A stretch of DNA of 64,000 nt. Origin: CAZKNF01 sp964554105 (GTDB lineage: Bacteria; Bacteroidota; Rhodothermia; Rhodothermales; VXPQ01). Positions 8,188-19,774 of this stretch are shown here, one piece after another; position 1 is the stretch's first letter; each line of letters begins with the position of its first letter. Location: positions 1-64,000 of the forward strand of contig CAZKNF010000011.1 in the NCBI GenBank assembly GCA_964554105.1, given 5' to 3'. Under the pieces are notes generated by a model. That model did not search any database, was not told where the DNA came from, and worked only from the letters and a program-made list of their open reading frames with translations. Both the position numbers and the translations under genes were made by a program.

Positions 8188-8220
8188 GGAATTCCCGCAT
8201 TTTTATGTGGGGAATTCCCC
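8188..8220. repeat. Pair of EcoRI-like palindromes two helical turns apart
   Basis: GGAATTCCC (8188-8196) and GGGAATTCC (8210-8218) form a perfect 9-bp inverted repeat around a 13-nt spacer. The right half sits in a perfect 12-bp palindrome GGGGAATTCCCC (8209-8220), and the left is itself nearly palindromic. Centres are about 22 bp apart. The site lies 42 bp past the end of the minus-strand transporter gene in a convergent spacer, where a promoter operator is not expected. Confidence 0.5.
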
Positions 8221-8261
8221 TACAGCGGTGAAGAACTCCGGCGCGGACGGAGCCGTGAGGC

Positions 8262-8759
8262 TTAATGAGGCAGTCGCGGTCGAAGGAGTCCGTAGGTCCA
8301 CGTGCCCAGGAGCGCCGCTGCAAGGGCGACCACCATCACGGTGACTCCGCTGCCGAGAAGGGCGAAGATGGGGCCGGGGCACGCGCCGAGCAGAGCCCAT
8401 CCCAATCCGAAAATCGTCCCGCCCAACCAGTATCTCGTACCCGTTCCCCATACTTTCGGCGAAAGAACGATCGGTTCGCCCGTGACGGTCGTGATGCCGA
8501 GACGCTTGATGATCTGGATCGACAATGCCGCCACGACCACGGCCGAGCCGATGATTCCGTACATGTGGAATGCCTGGAAGCGAAACATCTCCTGAATCCG
8601 GAACCAGGAGACGACCTCGCTGCGGACCAGTACGATGCCGAAATAGATGCCGACGGCGAGATAGATCAGCAGTCCGGCGCCGGATTTCGTTTCGACCGAC
8701 TGACTGCCTTCGCCGTCGAGCGTCGCGGTATGCTTCAGATCTGCGGATGAGGATGCCAT
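8262..8759 (-). CDS. YeeE/YedE-family sulfur transporter subunit (second half)
   Basis: A 165-residue membrane protein with about four hydrophobic helices. The family imports thiosulfate or related sulfur compounds via conserved Cys residues in the membrane. The signature L-L-G-A-C-P-G-P (residues about 125-132) with its Cys is present. It is about half the length of the single-chain YeeE/TsuA transporters and lies 28 bp after the other half (8788), so the two probably assemble as one transporter. The N-terminal 25 residues are hydrophilic and Ser-rich. A terminator lies about 175 bp downstream. Confidence 0.85.
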   Translation of the reverse strand: MASSSADLKHTATLDGEGSQSVETKSGAGLLIYLAVGIYFGIVLVRSEVVSWFRIQEMFRFQAFHMYGIIGSAVVVAALSIQIIKRLGITTVTGEPIVLSPKVWGTGTRYWLGGTIFGLGWALLGACPGPIFALLGSGVTVMVVALAAALLGTWTYGLLRPRLPH

Positions 8760-8787
8760 GACCGTGCGATCTAGGGAAGAATTTGAA

Positions 8788-9351
8788 CTAGAGAAGGAGT
8801 GGCAGAACCACGTGCGTCACGATGAGACCGCCCACGAAGAAGCCGATAACGGCAACGAGTGACGGAAACTGGAGATCGGCGAGTCCGGAGATGGCATGCC
8901 CGGACGTGCAGCCGCCGGCATAGCGAGCTCCGAATCCGACCAGGAAACCACCCAGTATGACGGCAACCAGGCCGGGGAGCGTCGTAAGGGCACTCCAGCT
9001 GATGAGCTCATCGGGTACGAGGCCCGATAAATCACTGATGCCGAGCGCCAGGAGATCCGCCCTCGTGGCCTCTGAAATGCCGATCGGGACGCCGCTGACG
9101 GGTACGAGCTGGACGGCTATAAATCCGCCGATCAGCGCTCCGGCGATAAAGGTGAGATTCCACATACCCGCCTTTCTCCAATCGTATCTGAAGAACTCCA
9201 CGGGCCCGGGGATGGTGGCTGCGCAGATGTGGCGAAGATTGGCGGAGACGCCGAAGACCTTACCTCCAAGGAGGAGAAGCATCGGAACGACGAGCCCGAT
9301 GAGCGGGCCCGCGACATACCACGGCCAGGGTTGGGAGACGACGTCGTTCAT
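8788..9351 (-). CDS. YeeE/YedE-family sulfur transporter subunit (first half)
   Basis: A 187-residue polytopic membrane protein with the hallmark G-A-R-Y-A-G-G-C-T-S-G-H-A-I-S-G segment (about 145-160), in which the Cys is the sulfur-relay residue known from TsuA/YeeE proteins. About five hydrophobic segments are visible. It is the first half of a split transporter completed by the downstream gene 8262-8759. The substrate (thiosulfate, or persulfide-level sulfur exchanged with a rhodanese) cannot be read from the sequence, and no rhodanese or sulfur-oxidation gene lies nearby. The gene for a small acidic protein precedes it by 36 bp. Confidence 0.88.
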   Translation of the reverse strand: MNDVVSQPWPWYVAGPLIGLVVPMLLLLGGKVFGVSANLRHICAATIPGPVEFFRYDWRKAGMWNLTFIAGALIGGFIAVQLVPVSGVPIGISEATRADLLALGISDLSGLVPDELISWSALTTLPGLVAVILGGFLVGFGARYAGGCTSGHAISGLADLQFPSLVAVIGFFVGGLIVTHVVLPLLL

Positions 9352-9387
9352 TCTGCTGCCGGTGTTGCTGCTGGTTTCGCTGCTGTT

Positions 9388-9717
9388 TTAGGGCACGTTA
9401 GGATATTCATAGGAGACGCGCACGGCGATCTCTCCGTCCGCATCCGAGTCGATGGCTGTGACTCTGTGCACGACCACTCCGCTTTTCGATACGACGGGAT
9501 TTCTCTGGAAGGCTTCGACGATCGACGCGACATTTTGCCGAAGGCTGCCGTCGCTTTCTGCGGCGCCTTCCCCTTCCACCATGCTCATGTCGAGCTCGAT
9601 GGGCCCGCCGTGGTCCCGCTCGAAATCGCGCACGGCATCCTCGATGTGCTTCTCCAGCTCGTCCCGCAGGTGCGACAGTGAAATTGCATCACGGTGCTTA
9701 TCTGCCGTTTCCATGAT
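9388..9717 (-). CDS. Small acidic protein of unknown function
   Basis: A 109-residue soluble protein, strongly acidic, with a helical N-terminal half (LRDELEKHIEDAVRDFERD) and a C-terminal half suggesting beta strands. The open frame extends further upstream, but the ATG at 9717 is chosen because GTGAGG lies about 6 nt before it and the upstream translation is unlike a protein. It probably forms an operon with the YeeE pair, 36 bp upstream of it. There is no signal peptide and no cysteine in the chosen product, so it is not an obvious sulfur carrier. I recognise no family. Confidence 0.6.
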   Translation of the reverse strand: MMETADKHRDAISLSHLRDELEKHIEDAVRDFERDHGGPIELDMSMVEGEGAAESDGSLRQNVASIVEAFQRNPVVSKSGVVVHRVTAIDSDADGEIAVRVSYEYPNVP

Positions 9718-10087
9718 TGCCTCACAATTTATTTCCGGTCCGTTGGTGAGCGTCCAAATCCCGCGAACGGCAGCGAGTTTCGACGTGTGTTGCCACGGGC
9801 TTGTAAGGATTGAAGCATCACACGGCGCCAGCGACCAGGGGCCGCCTCCAAATTCGATTATGACGCTCTGGCATGCAATAGTCGAAGTACCTCGAAAAGT
9901 GTCACTTTTCAGACGGAACGTCGGTCTCTGCACGCGGTTTGAATGGGCTTAGAGCGGCTGTCCGGCGGGTCCTTACCGCGGCATTCCAGCAGTACCTGGA
10001 CGTTCCGCCACATGGGGCGTCCCCGGCAGCCGGCGTTCCAAAACCCACCACGGCATTCCACGACCGAGCACACGCTCGCCCACGACC
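9718..10087. other. 370-bp divergent non-coding region
   Basis: This spacer separates the minus-strand sulfur-transport genes from the plus-strand histidine-kinase operon and must hold both promoters. The only clear structure is the palindrome at 9894-9910. GCATTCCA occurs at about 9982 and again at about 10053, and GGCGTTCC- and GACGTTCC-like words recur (10001-10035). These may be weak repeats. Confidence 0.4.
9894..9910. promoter_or_regulatory. Perfect 8-bp inverted repeat, candidate operator
   Basis: GAAAAGTG (9894-9901) and CACTTTTC (9903-9910) form a perfect palindrome around one central T. It is AT-rich against a GC-rich background and sits between divergent transcription units, about 178 bp before the kinase start and 177 bp before the small acidic protein start. 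That is the expected place and shape for a dimeric repressor or activator site. No regulator gene is adjacent. Confidence 0.5.
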
Positions 10088-13038
<2,951 letters not shown>

Positions 13039-13042
<4 letters not shown>

Positions 13043-13398
13043 GCACGATCCTGCTGATCGAAGACAACGAGATGAGCCGAGACATGCTTTCCCGCAGGCT
13101 TCAGCGACGAGGATACAGCGTCGTAACCGCTGCGGATGGTGAGGAGGGCGTCCGACTGGCTCGGGAGACCGCACCGGATCTAATCCTTATGGATCTCGGC
13201 CTGCCCGTGCTCGACGGCTGGGGCGCTTCGCGAATGCTCAAGGCGGATGAGGCGACGCGAGGTATCCCGTTGATCGCACTTACGGCACACGCGATGGCGG
13301 GCGACGAAGCGAGGGCCAGAGACGTGGGATGCGACGACTTCGACACGAAGCCCGTCGATCTCGACCGGCTCCTCAGCAAAATCGAGACCTTGCTCTGA
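13039..13398 (+). CDS. Single-domain CheY-like response regulator
   Basis: A 119-residue REC domain alone. Acidic pocket residues are in I-E-D-N (8-10), the phospho-acceptor is Asp52 in L-M-D-L-G-L-P, and the conserved Lys is in D-T-K-P-V. Its ATG lies within the ATGA that ends the kinase gene, so the two are translationally coupled and this is very likely the kinase's direct receiver. It has no output domain and so acts by protein-protein contact or as a phospho-relay intermediate, possibly toward the REC-phosphatase encoded 106 bp downstream. Confidence 0.92.
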
Positions 13399-13409
13399 AT
13401 GACTGCGCA

Positions 13410-13489
13410 TTTGAAGTATCGCGCAATTGACGCACTGCACGTTTGAACGACCGGGCGTTTGAAGACCGGGGAATAACCAATCGATTGAA
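13410..13489. repeat. Short degenerate TTTGAA-containing intergenic repeat
   Basis: TTTGAA occurs at 13410-13415, 13442-13447 and 13458-13463, with ATTGAA at 13484-13489. The middle two lie in adjacent 16-bp units of the form GTTTGAAnGACCGGG. The spacings of 32, 16 and 26 are only partly regular. Probably a slippage remnant between two regulator genes. Confidence 0.35.
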
Positions 13490-13504
13490 CGACCGAACGA
13501 TCGC

Positions 13505-14701
13505 ATGCCACTCGCTAGTCAATCCACGCAAGTGACGTCGTCGAACGGCACCGGCCGGATCCTGGTCGTCGACGACAACGAGTCGAACCGCGACCTCCTG
13601 TCGCGCCGTCTTCGGCGCGGCGGCTACGACGTGGAAGTGGCCGTCGACGGCCTGCGGGCACTGGAGCTCATCCATAACGGCAATTTTGATCTCGTTCTGC
13701 TCGACATCATGATGCCCGAGATGAACGGGTATGAAGTGCTCGAGCGGTTGAAATCGAACGACACGCACCGCCACGTACCGGTGCTCATGATCTCGGCCGT
13801 CGATGATCTCGACAGCGTTGTTCGGTGCATACAGCTCGGCGCGGACGACTATCTGTCAAAGCCGTTCAATCCCACCCTCCTGAATGCGCGCGTGCAGGCG
13901 AGTCTCACGAGAAAGCGGCTGCACGACAGCGAGCAGCGGTATGCACGCAGTCTCGAGAAGGAGCTCGAAATCGGCAGGCAGATCCAACAGAGTTTTCTGC
14001 CGCCTGAGCTGCCGAGGCCGGACGGCTGGGACATCGCGGCCCGTTTCGAACCCGCCCAGCAGGTGGCGGGTGATTTTTATGATGTCTTCGACGTAAGTGG
14101 AGACCGGATCGGCCTGTTGATCGCGGATGTCCGCGGAAAAGGTGTCGGTGCGGCCCTCTTCATGGCGCTGTTTCGAAGCCTCATACGCGCCTATACAGAT
14201 AGAGCAAGCGTGTCGCCGGGATCCGCCGCGATGGGCATTCTGATCGAAGCGATGACTGCCACGAACGGCTACGTCCGCACCGTGCACCGGAGCGCCCACA
14301 TGTTCGCCTCGATCTTCTTCGGCATTCTCGAGCCGTCGACCGGCCGACTCCAGTACGTCAACGCCGGACATCTCCCACCGGTAATCGTCGACGCTGAGGG
14401 CGGCATGCGGCGGCTCGATGTGTCCGGCCCGGCCGTCGGGCTGATGTCGGGCGCACCCTTCGACGTCCGCCAGGCGCGGATCGATTCCGGCGATTTGCTG
14501 CTCGGGTTCACGGACGGCGTCACGGAAGCTCGTGATGCGGCGCGAGGCTTCTTTACCGAAGAACGCCTGCTGCAACTTCTCTCCACACCGGCGTCGTCGG
14601 CATCGGAAGCGCTCGGCCGTATCGAGGAGGCTCTGCGGGCATTTTCCGGCGGCGTCGGGCTGTCCGACGATGTGACCCTCGTAGCCATCAGGCGAATCTG
14701 A
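13505..14701 (+). CDS. Response regulator with SpoIIE/RsbU-type PP2C phosphatase output
   Basis: A 398-residue protein. The REC domain spans about 17-137 (phospho-acceptor Asp67 in L-L-D-I-M-M-P), a coiled-coil linker about 140-165, and the PP2C/SpoIIE phosphatase about 185-396. The phosphatase keeps the metal-binding acidic motifs (G-D-F-Y-D, I-A-D-V-R-G-K-G-V-G-A-A, F-T-D-G-V-T-E-A, S-D-D-V-T-L). Family role: dephosphorylates a STAS anti-anti-sigma factor in partner-switching control of a sigma factor. No STAS or anti-sigma gene lies in the window, so the target is encoded elsewhere. The kinase/CheY pair immediately upstream suggests a phosphorelay feeding it. Confidence 0.92.
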   Translation: MPLASQSTQVTSSNGTGRILVVDDNESNRDLLSRRLRRGGYDVEVAVDGLRALELIHNGNFDLVLLDIMMPEMNGYEVLERLKSNDTHRHVPVLMISAVDDLDSVVRCIQLGADDYLSKPFNPTLLNARVQASLTRKRLHDSEQRYARSLEKELEIGRQIQQSFLPPELPRPDGWDIAARFEPAQQVAGDFYDVFDVSGDRIGLLIADVRGKGVGAALFMALFRSLIRAYTDRASVSPGSAAMGILIEAMTATNGYVRTVHRSAHMFASIFFGILEPSTGRLQYVNAGHLPPVIVDAEGGMRRLDVSGPAVGLMSGAPFDVRQARIDSGDLLLGFTDGVTEARDAARGFFTEERLLQLLSTPASSASEALGRIEEALRAFSGGVGLSDDVTLVAIRRI

Positions 14702-14767
14702 ACGACTCATCGTTCCGTGTCGTACTATGCCTGTGCCAAGAAACGCCTTCCTTCATTCGACTGATAT

Positions 14768-17494
14768 ATGTCCCCACGCACGGTAAGAATCGCTCTCTAC
14801 ATCCTGATTCCATTTGTGATCCTCGTCGTCTCGACGGGTTGGATCTTGGAATGGCTCTGGATGGACAATCTCGGCTACGTCGGAATCTTCTGGACGCTGA
14901 AGCTCGCCAAGGCCACCCTGCTCGCCGCCGCATTCGTGGTCAGCGCGGTCTTCATCACGGTCAACCTTCGTATCCTGGCCGACCGGCTGCGTTCGGCGAC
15001 GTTCATCGGCACGCCGCTCGAACCCCTCAATCTCGATCTCGCGCGAGCCGATCATCACAAGCGACTCAAACAATTCCTGACGGTCGCGGGCATCGTGATG
15101 GCGTTCCTCTTCGCATTGAGCTTTTCCGTTCGGTGGGATGAATCCATTCGATTCGTATGGCACATGCCCTTTGGAGAGTCGGACCCGGTGTTCGGTCGCG
15201 ACATCGGCTTTTATCTCTTCCAGCTGCCCTTCTGGGAGCTGGTGCAAACGTCCTTGACGGTGCTGGTATTTTTCGTCACGGCCTTTCTGGTGGCCATCTA
15301 CTTTTTCGGGGGATTGGTTCGGATGGACGGCCGCGAGGGACTGGTCGCGCATCCGATGGTGATGAACCAGATCAAGACGAACGCGGTGATCTGGCTGCTG
15401 CTTCTGGCGGGCGGACTCTTCCTCGACCGGTATCAACTGCTTTTCCGGCGTGACGGGCTGGTTTTCGGGGCAGGGTATACGGATGTCCACGTCGAGCTGC
15501 CGGCGATCTGGGTCACGCTGATCATGGTCCTCGTCCTGGCCGTGCTCGTCGCGCTCAGTCGCTGGATGAACTTCCGGAAACTCATCGCCGTCACGTCGAT
15601 CGCGACCCTGGTCGTGTGGATTGGCGGTCGAGCGCTTCTTCCCGCGGTGATTCAAAATTTCAATGTCGAGCCCAATGAGCTCGAGCTCGAGACGCCGTTT
15701 ATAGAGCACAACATCCGCATGACGCGCATGGCCTACAAGCTCGACGCCGTCAGGGAGGTCGAATACGAGGCGGACGACACCCTGAGCATCACAGACATCC
15801 GCAACAACCAGGACGCGGTAGACAACATCCGGCTCTGGGACCCGCGGCTGCTGATTCAGACCTACAAGCAGCTCCAGGAAATCCGTTCATACTACGAATT
15901 CTACTCAGTGGACAACGACCGTTACGAGGTCGACGGGGACGTCACCCAGATGATGCTTTCCGCGCGCGAGATTGCGCCGAACCTTCCGGGTCAATCCAAC
16001 ACGTGGGTCAACCGGCATCTGCAGTTCACCCACGGGTACGGCCTGGCCATGAGTCCGGTCACCGAGACCGATCAACAGGGCGAGCCCGTACTCGCCATCC
16101 GCGATCTGCCGCCGAGATTCGAGAGTGATGATCTGGCTGTGGAGAATGCTGCCATCTACTACGGCGAGGCGAGTTCCGGATACAACATCGTCAACACGGG
16201 AACGCCGGAGCTCCACTATCCCGCCGGTGACGAGAATGTGTACATACATTATGACGGTGTGGGCGGCATTCCCTTCAGCAACTGGTTTCGGCAGCTCCTG
16301 TTTGCCTGGGAGCTCGGCGACATCAACATTCTCCTCTCGGACTACATCCAGCCGGACAGTCGGCTGCAGATCTGGAGATCGCTGCAGGACCGCATCCGGC
16401 GCATTACGCCGTTTCTCGAGCTGGATCGCGACCCCTACCTCGTTCTGGATCGAGGAGGACTGTACTGGATTCAGGATGCCTACACCATCGCGTCGAATTT
16501 CCCGTACGCACAACCGTTCGAAAATCACAACTACATCCGCAATTCGGTGAAGATCGTCGTCGATGCGTACAACGGGACGGTCGACTACTACATCGTGGAC
16601 GCGGATGACCCGGTCCTGAAGGTCTACGACGCGATTTTCCCGAACGTCTTTAAGCCGATCGAGGAGATTCCCGTGGAGCTGGAGCGGCAGTTCCGCTATC
16701 CGCAGGATCTCTTCGAAATCCAGCTCGAAGTGTATAACCGGTATCACATGACGGGTCCGCAGGTATTCTACAACAATGAGGACCTGTGGGAACGGCCGAT
16801 CGAGAAATATGGCGGTGCGCAGCAGTTGATGGCGCCGTACTACGTTCTCGCCCGCCTGCCGGAGCAAGAAGATCTCGCGTTCATGTTGATCAGCCCGCTT
16901 ACGCCTGCGAATCGGGACAATATGATCTCGTGGATGGCTGCGATGTCGGACCCCGGAGAGTACGGGCAGCTGGTGGTGTACAAGCTTCCCAAACAGCGGC
17001 TGATCTATGGGCCGGCACAGATCGAAGCGCGGATCGATCAGGATCCCGAGATATCGACGCAGGTTGCCCTGTGGGACCAGCGCGGATCGCGCGTGATTCG
17101 CGGCAATCTGATGGTCATCCCGATCGAAAGCTCGTTCCTGTACGTGGAGCCGGTATTTCTGCTGGCTGAGGATGTGGACATTCCGCAGCTGCAGCGGGTG
17201 ATTGTGGCGATCGGCGACGACCTCGCGATGCAGCCGACGATGGATGAGGCCCTGTTCGATCTGTTCGGAGACATCGCCGCTCCGGTGTTCGCGGAGGCGG
17301 CGCGCGGCGAGCTTGCCACCGGCGATCCCACCGAGGACGTGGCCATGGTCGACTCTCTGGTCCAGGAAGTGACGAACCGCGAGCTGGCGGAGATCCGCTC
17401 GACATGGCGTGAAGTCCGCCAGGCGCTCGAAACCGGAAACTGGGGCGAGTACGGCGACCTCATGACGCGCCTCGAGGATCTGATCGAGGACTAG
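14768..17494 (+). CDS. UPF0182 (COG1615) large membrane protein
   Basis: A 908-residue UPF0182 protein: about seven transmembrane helices in the first 300 residues, then a long extracytoplasmic part with the family's typical stretches (VEPNELELETPFIEHNI, YKQLQEIRSYYEF, TWVNRHLQFTHGYG) and an acidic helical tail. Function is unknown for the family. A CTCGA/TCGAG inverted repeat in the last codons (17471-17488) followed by a T-run at about 17501-17511 may serve as a weak terminator. It stands alone after the regulator genes. Confidence 0.92.
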   Translation: MSPRTVRIALYILIPFVILVVSTGWILEWLWMDNLGYVGIFWTLKLAKATLLAAAFVVSAVFITVNLRILADRLRSATFIGTPLEPLNLDLARADHHKRLKQFLTVAGIVMAFLFALSFSVRWDESIRFVWHMPFGESDPVFGRDIGFYLFQLPFWELVQTSLTVLVFFVTAFLVAIYFFGGLVRMDGREGLVAHPMVMNQIKTNAVIWLLLLAGGLFLDRYQLLFRRDGLVFGAGYTDVHVELPAIWVTLIMVLVLAVLVALSRWMNFRKLIAVTSIATLVVWIGGRALLPAVIQNFNVEPNELELETPFIEHNIRMTRMAYKLDAVREVEYEADDTLSITDIRNNQDAVDNIRLWDPRLLIQTYKQLQEIRSYYEFYSVDNDRYEVDGDVTQMMLSAREIAPNLPGQSNTWVNRHLQFTHGYGLAMSPVTETDQQGEPVLAIRDLPPRFESDDLAVENAAIYYGEASSGYNIVNTGTPELHYPAGDENVYIHYDGVGGIPFSNWFRQLLFAWELGDINILLSDYIQPDSRLQIWRSLQDRIRRITPFLELDRDPYLVLDRGGLYWIQDAYTIASNFPYAQPFENHNYIRNSVKIVVDAYNGTVDYYIVDADDPVLKVYDAIFPNVFKPIEEIPVELERQFRYPQDLFEIQLEVYNRYHMTGPQVFYNNEDLWERPIEKYGGAQQLMAPYYVLARLPEQEDLAFMLISPLTPANRDNMISWMAAMSDPGEYGQLVVYKLPKQRLIYGPAQIEARIDQDPEISTQVALWDQRGSRVIRGNLMVIPIESSFLYVEPVFLLAEDVDIPQLQRVIVAIGDDLAMQPTMDEALFDLFGDIAAPVFAEAARGELATGDPTEDVAMVDSLVQEVTNRELAEIRSTWREVRQALETGNWGEYGDLMTRLEDLIED

Positions 17495-17832
17495 CGGCCG
17501 TTTCTTTTTTTCTGCAAGCGTGTACTTTCGAACCGGTCCACGCTCGCGGCACGTGCGCGGCCGAATCGATCGGTTTTTGCAGCGGGAACGTGCGAATGAC
17601 CGCCCTAGGACGTTCTCCGGCCGCTGCCGTCGTGCCCGGCGCCTCGATGGCACGCTTTTCTCACCTCGGGATGGTTCGAGGCCCAACTCGCCGGCCGTCC
17701 CCTCTTGCGGACGGTCGGAGCTCTCTCCCTCGACAGAAAGGTCCTTCAAGGCCGGAGTCACCACCGCCTGGACACGTCGGCATCGTTGCCGCGCGTCCTC
17801 CATCCATCCAATCATCAATATAGGTGTCGGAA
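17495..17832. other. 338-bp non-coding spacer
   Basis: A T-run at about 17501-17511 follows the UPF0182 stop. Beyond that I see no conserved RNA fold, repeat or motif. The last 10 bases (TAGGTG) serve as ribosome-binding site for the next gene. Confidence 0.45.
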
Positions 17833-19629
17833 ATGGAAACGGCGGTTTCTCGCGTGGGCTTCCCGCGCGTCATACTCTTATTGTGTCTCTCGATCGCGGT
17901 TGCGCCTCTGTACACACAGGGTTATGCACAGGAGGTGGAGCTGGTCTTTGCCAACTTCGGCCAGGCCGATGAACTGTGTTCTGTGGATGACGAGGGGAGC
18001 TACTCGTGCATCGATCTGGCTTCCGAGGCGTTTCGCAGCTCCGGTGTGGCGGCGGCGCGACGTGACGGCGGAGATTATCTCGACCTTGTCTTCAGTTCTG
18101 ACTGGGAACCCAACCGCATCTGCTCCGGCCCGTCCGAAGACTCGCTCGTCTGCACAAACATCTCCGAAGATGCGGCCTCGAGCCGTGACGTGGAGGCGGC
18201 GGATTTCAACGACGACGGGCTGACGGATTTTGCGTTTGCCAATCTGGGGCAGCGGAACCAGATCTGCCTTGCAACAGCCGGCGGCGGATTTGCCTGCTCC
18301 GACCTGAGTACGGCCGTGCGCAACAGCTATGGGCTGGTCGCGGCGGACCTGAACGGTGACGACGCACCTGATCTTGCCATCAGCAACTTCGGCCAGTCCG
18401 CTATGATCTGCCTCAACGATGGCGAGGCGGGTTTCTCCTGCGTCGATGCCGGCACTCCTGCCCGTCCCGGCCAGCGCATCGCGGCAGCCGATTTCGATCA
18501 GGACGGCCATTCGGATCTAGTGATTGCGAACCTCGATCAGCCGAACAGCGTGTGCTTCGGCGATGGGACGGGAGCCCTCACCTGCGCCGACGTGAGCTCC
18601 GCCGGTGAACCCACCGTCGGCGTAACGGCCGCTGATCTCGACGGCGACGGCGCATCCGACGTGGCATTCGCCCAGTTCGGCGGTTTGAACACGGTTTGCC
18701 TGAACGACGGCAGCGGTACCTTCACGTGTTCGAATGTCGACGGCACGATCCGCAACTCGCTGGAGGTGGCGGCGGCGGATGTAAACGCCGATGATCAGCC
18801 CGATCTCGTCTTTGCCGTTCGCGACGGAATCAATCAGGTCTGTCTTGGGGACGGGATCGGCGCGTTCACTTGTAGTGACATAGGCGTCGAGTTCAGGAGC
18901 AGTTCGGCCGTGGCAGCCGTGGTTCACTCGGACGGCACGGCCGACGACGATAGCGCCGGCAAGGATGATGACGGTGCAAACGACGACGCCACCGTAGCGG
19001 ATTCGGACAACGACGGTGTCGACGACGGGATCGATGAATGTCCCGGCACGATCATCCCCGAATCCGTTCCGATGCAGCGGCTCCTTCCGAATCGCTACGC
19101 CTTGGCCGGTGACGACGGCTCGTTCGATTCCGGAACGTTAGGGCGCAGCTGGCGCACCGCACACAGCATCACGACGTCCGACACGGGCGGATGCTCGTGT
19201 GAGCAGATCATCGAAGCAACCGGCGCCAGCAGCGGACATCGAAAATATGGATGCTCCATCGGTGTGATGATGGGATGGGTTGCAGGAAAGCGGCCGGCTC
19301 CCACCATCGATCAGATGGAGGCGGCGGTTCTTCGCGACAGCGTCGCATCCTTCCACAATCTGGAATCATCGGCCGTCCTGGAGGGCAACTATCCAAATCC
19401 CTTCAACGCCGCGACCGTGATCCGATTCGAGCTCGAGGATGCGAGTCCCGTGTCGCTCGTAGTCTACGACGCGACGGGTCGTGAAGTGGACGTGCTGGCC
19501 AATGGGGTCTTCGACGCAGGCCTTCACGAAAGGACCTTCAATGCCGACCATTTCCCGAGCGGGGTGTACCTGTATCGTCTGGAGACGTCCGGGGCGGTCA
19601 CGCAGCGGACGATGACGCTCTTGAAGTAG
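17833..19629 (+). CDS. T9SS-exported FG-GAP repeat protein with cysteine-paired blades
   Basis: A 598-residue secreted protein. The ATG at 17833 has AGGTG 6 nt upstream and is preferred to the GTG at 17824. A signal peptide (cleavage near GYAQ) is followed by seven FG-GAP/VCBS-type units of about 45 residues, most carrying a Ca-binding D-x-N/D-x-D-G loop and F-A-N-F-G-like strands. Nearly every unit has a Cys pair in the pattern C-x(7-9)-C, implying one disulfide per blade. Then come an Asp-rich thrombospondin-type-3-like stretch (DSDNDGVDD), a Cys-rich segment, and a C-terminal T9SS type A sorting domain (NYPNPFN to the C-terminal TLLK). It is probably attached to or released from the cell surface. 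The ligand is unknown. Confidence 0.88.
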   Translation: METAVSRVGFPRVILLLCLSIAVAPLYTQGYAQEVELVFANFGQADELCSVDDEGSYSCIDLASEAFRSSGVAAARRDGGDYLDLVFSSDWEPNRICSGPSEDSLVCTNISEDAASSRDVEAADFNDDGLTDFAFANLGQRNQICLATAGGGFACSDLSTAVRNSYGLVAADLNGDDAPDLAISNFGQSAMICLNDGEAGFSCVDAGTPARPGQRIAAADFDQDGHSDLVIANLDQPNSVCFGDGTGALTCADVSSAGEPTVGVTAADLDGDGASDVAFAQFGGLNTVCLNDGSGTFTCSNVDGTIRNSLEVAAADVNADDQPDLVFAVRDGINQVCLGDGIGAFTCSDIGVEFRSSSAVAAVVHSDGTADDDSAGKDDDGANDDATVADSDNDGVDDGIDECPGTIIPESVPMQRLLPNRYALAGDDGSFDSGTLGRSWRTAHSITTSDTGGCSCEQIIEATGASSGHRKYGCSIGVMMGWVAGKRPAPTIDQMEAAVLRDSVASFHNLESSAVLEGNYPNPFNAATVIRFELEDASPVSLVVYDATGREVDVLANGVFDAGLHERTFNADHFPSGVYLYRLETSGAVTQRTMTLLK

Positions 19630-19701
19630 GCTGAGGGCGCACAGGTCGTCCACCACGATCGGAGCGCATCCTCAAATTCGGAGGCTCGGATCGCCGCCGC
19701 C

Positions 19702-19774
19702 TAACGCTGGGCTTAACCTCAGCGGCGCCACAGCCCGGAAGCCGTGTCCGGAGCGGCGCCGCCGCGGAGCGTTA
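19702..19774. terminator. Large imperfect hairpin between convergent genes
   Basis: TAACGCT (19702-19708) and AGCGTTA (19768-19774) are perfect inverted repeats enclosing two GGCGCC palindromes (19724-19729 and 19755-19760). The right arm contains the stop codon of the minus-strand DoxX gene. The position between convergent genes suits a bidirectional termination structure, but no T-run is present. Confidence 0.35.

Noticed and set aside
13399..13504. CRISPR-like array from the TTTGAA units
   Set aside because: Units are too short, unevenly spaced and degenerate, and there are no cas genes in the window.
15905..17818. A 637-codon open frame on the minus strand opposite the UPF0182 gene
   Set aside because: It mirrors the codon pattern of the real plus-strand gene. 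The translation is Arg/His/Val-rich without motifs, and the UPF0182 protein is unmistakable.
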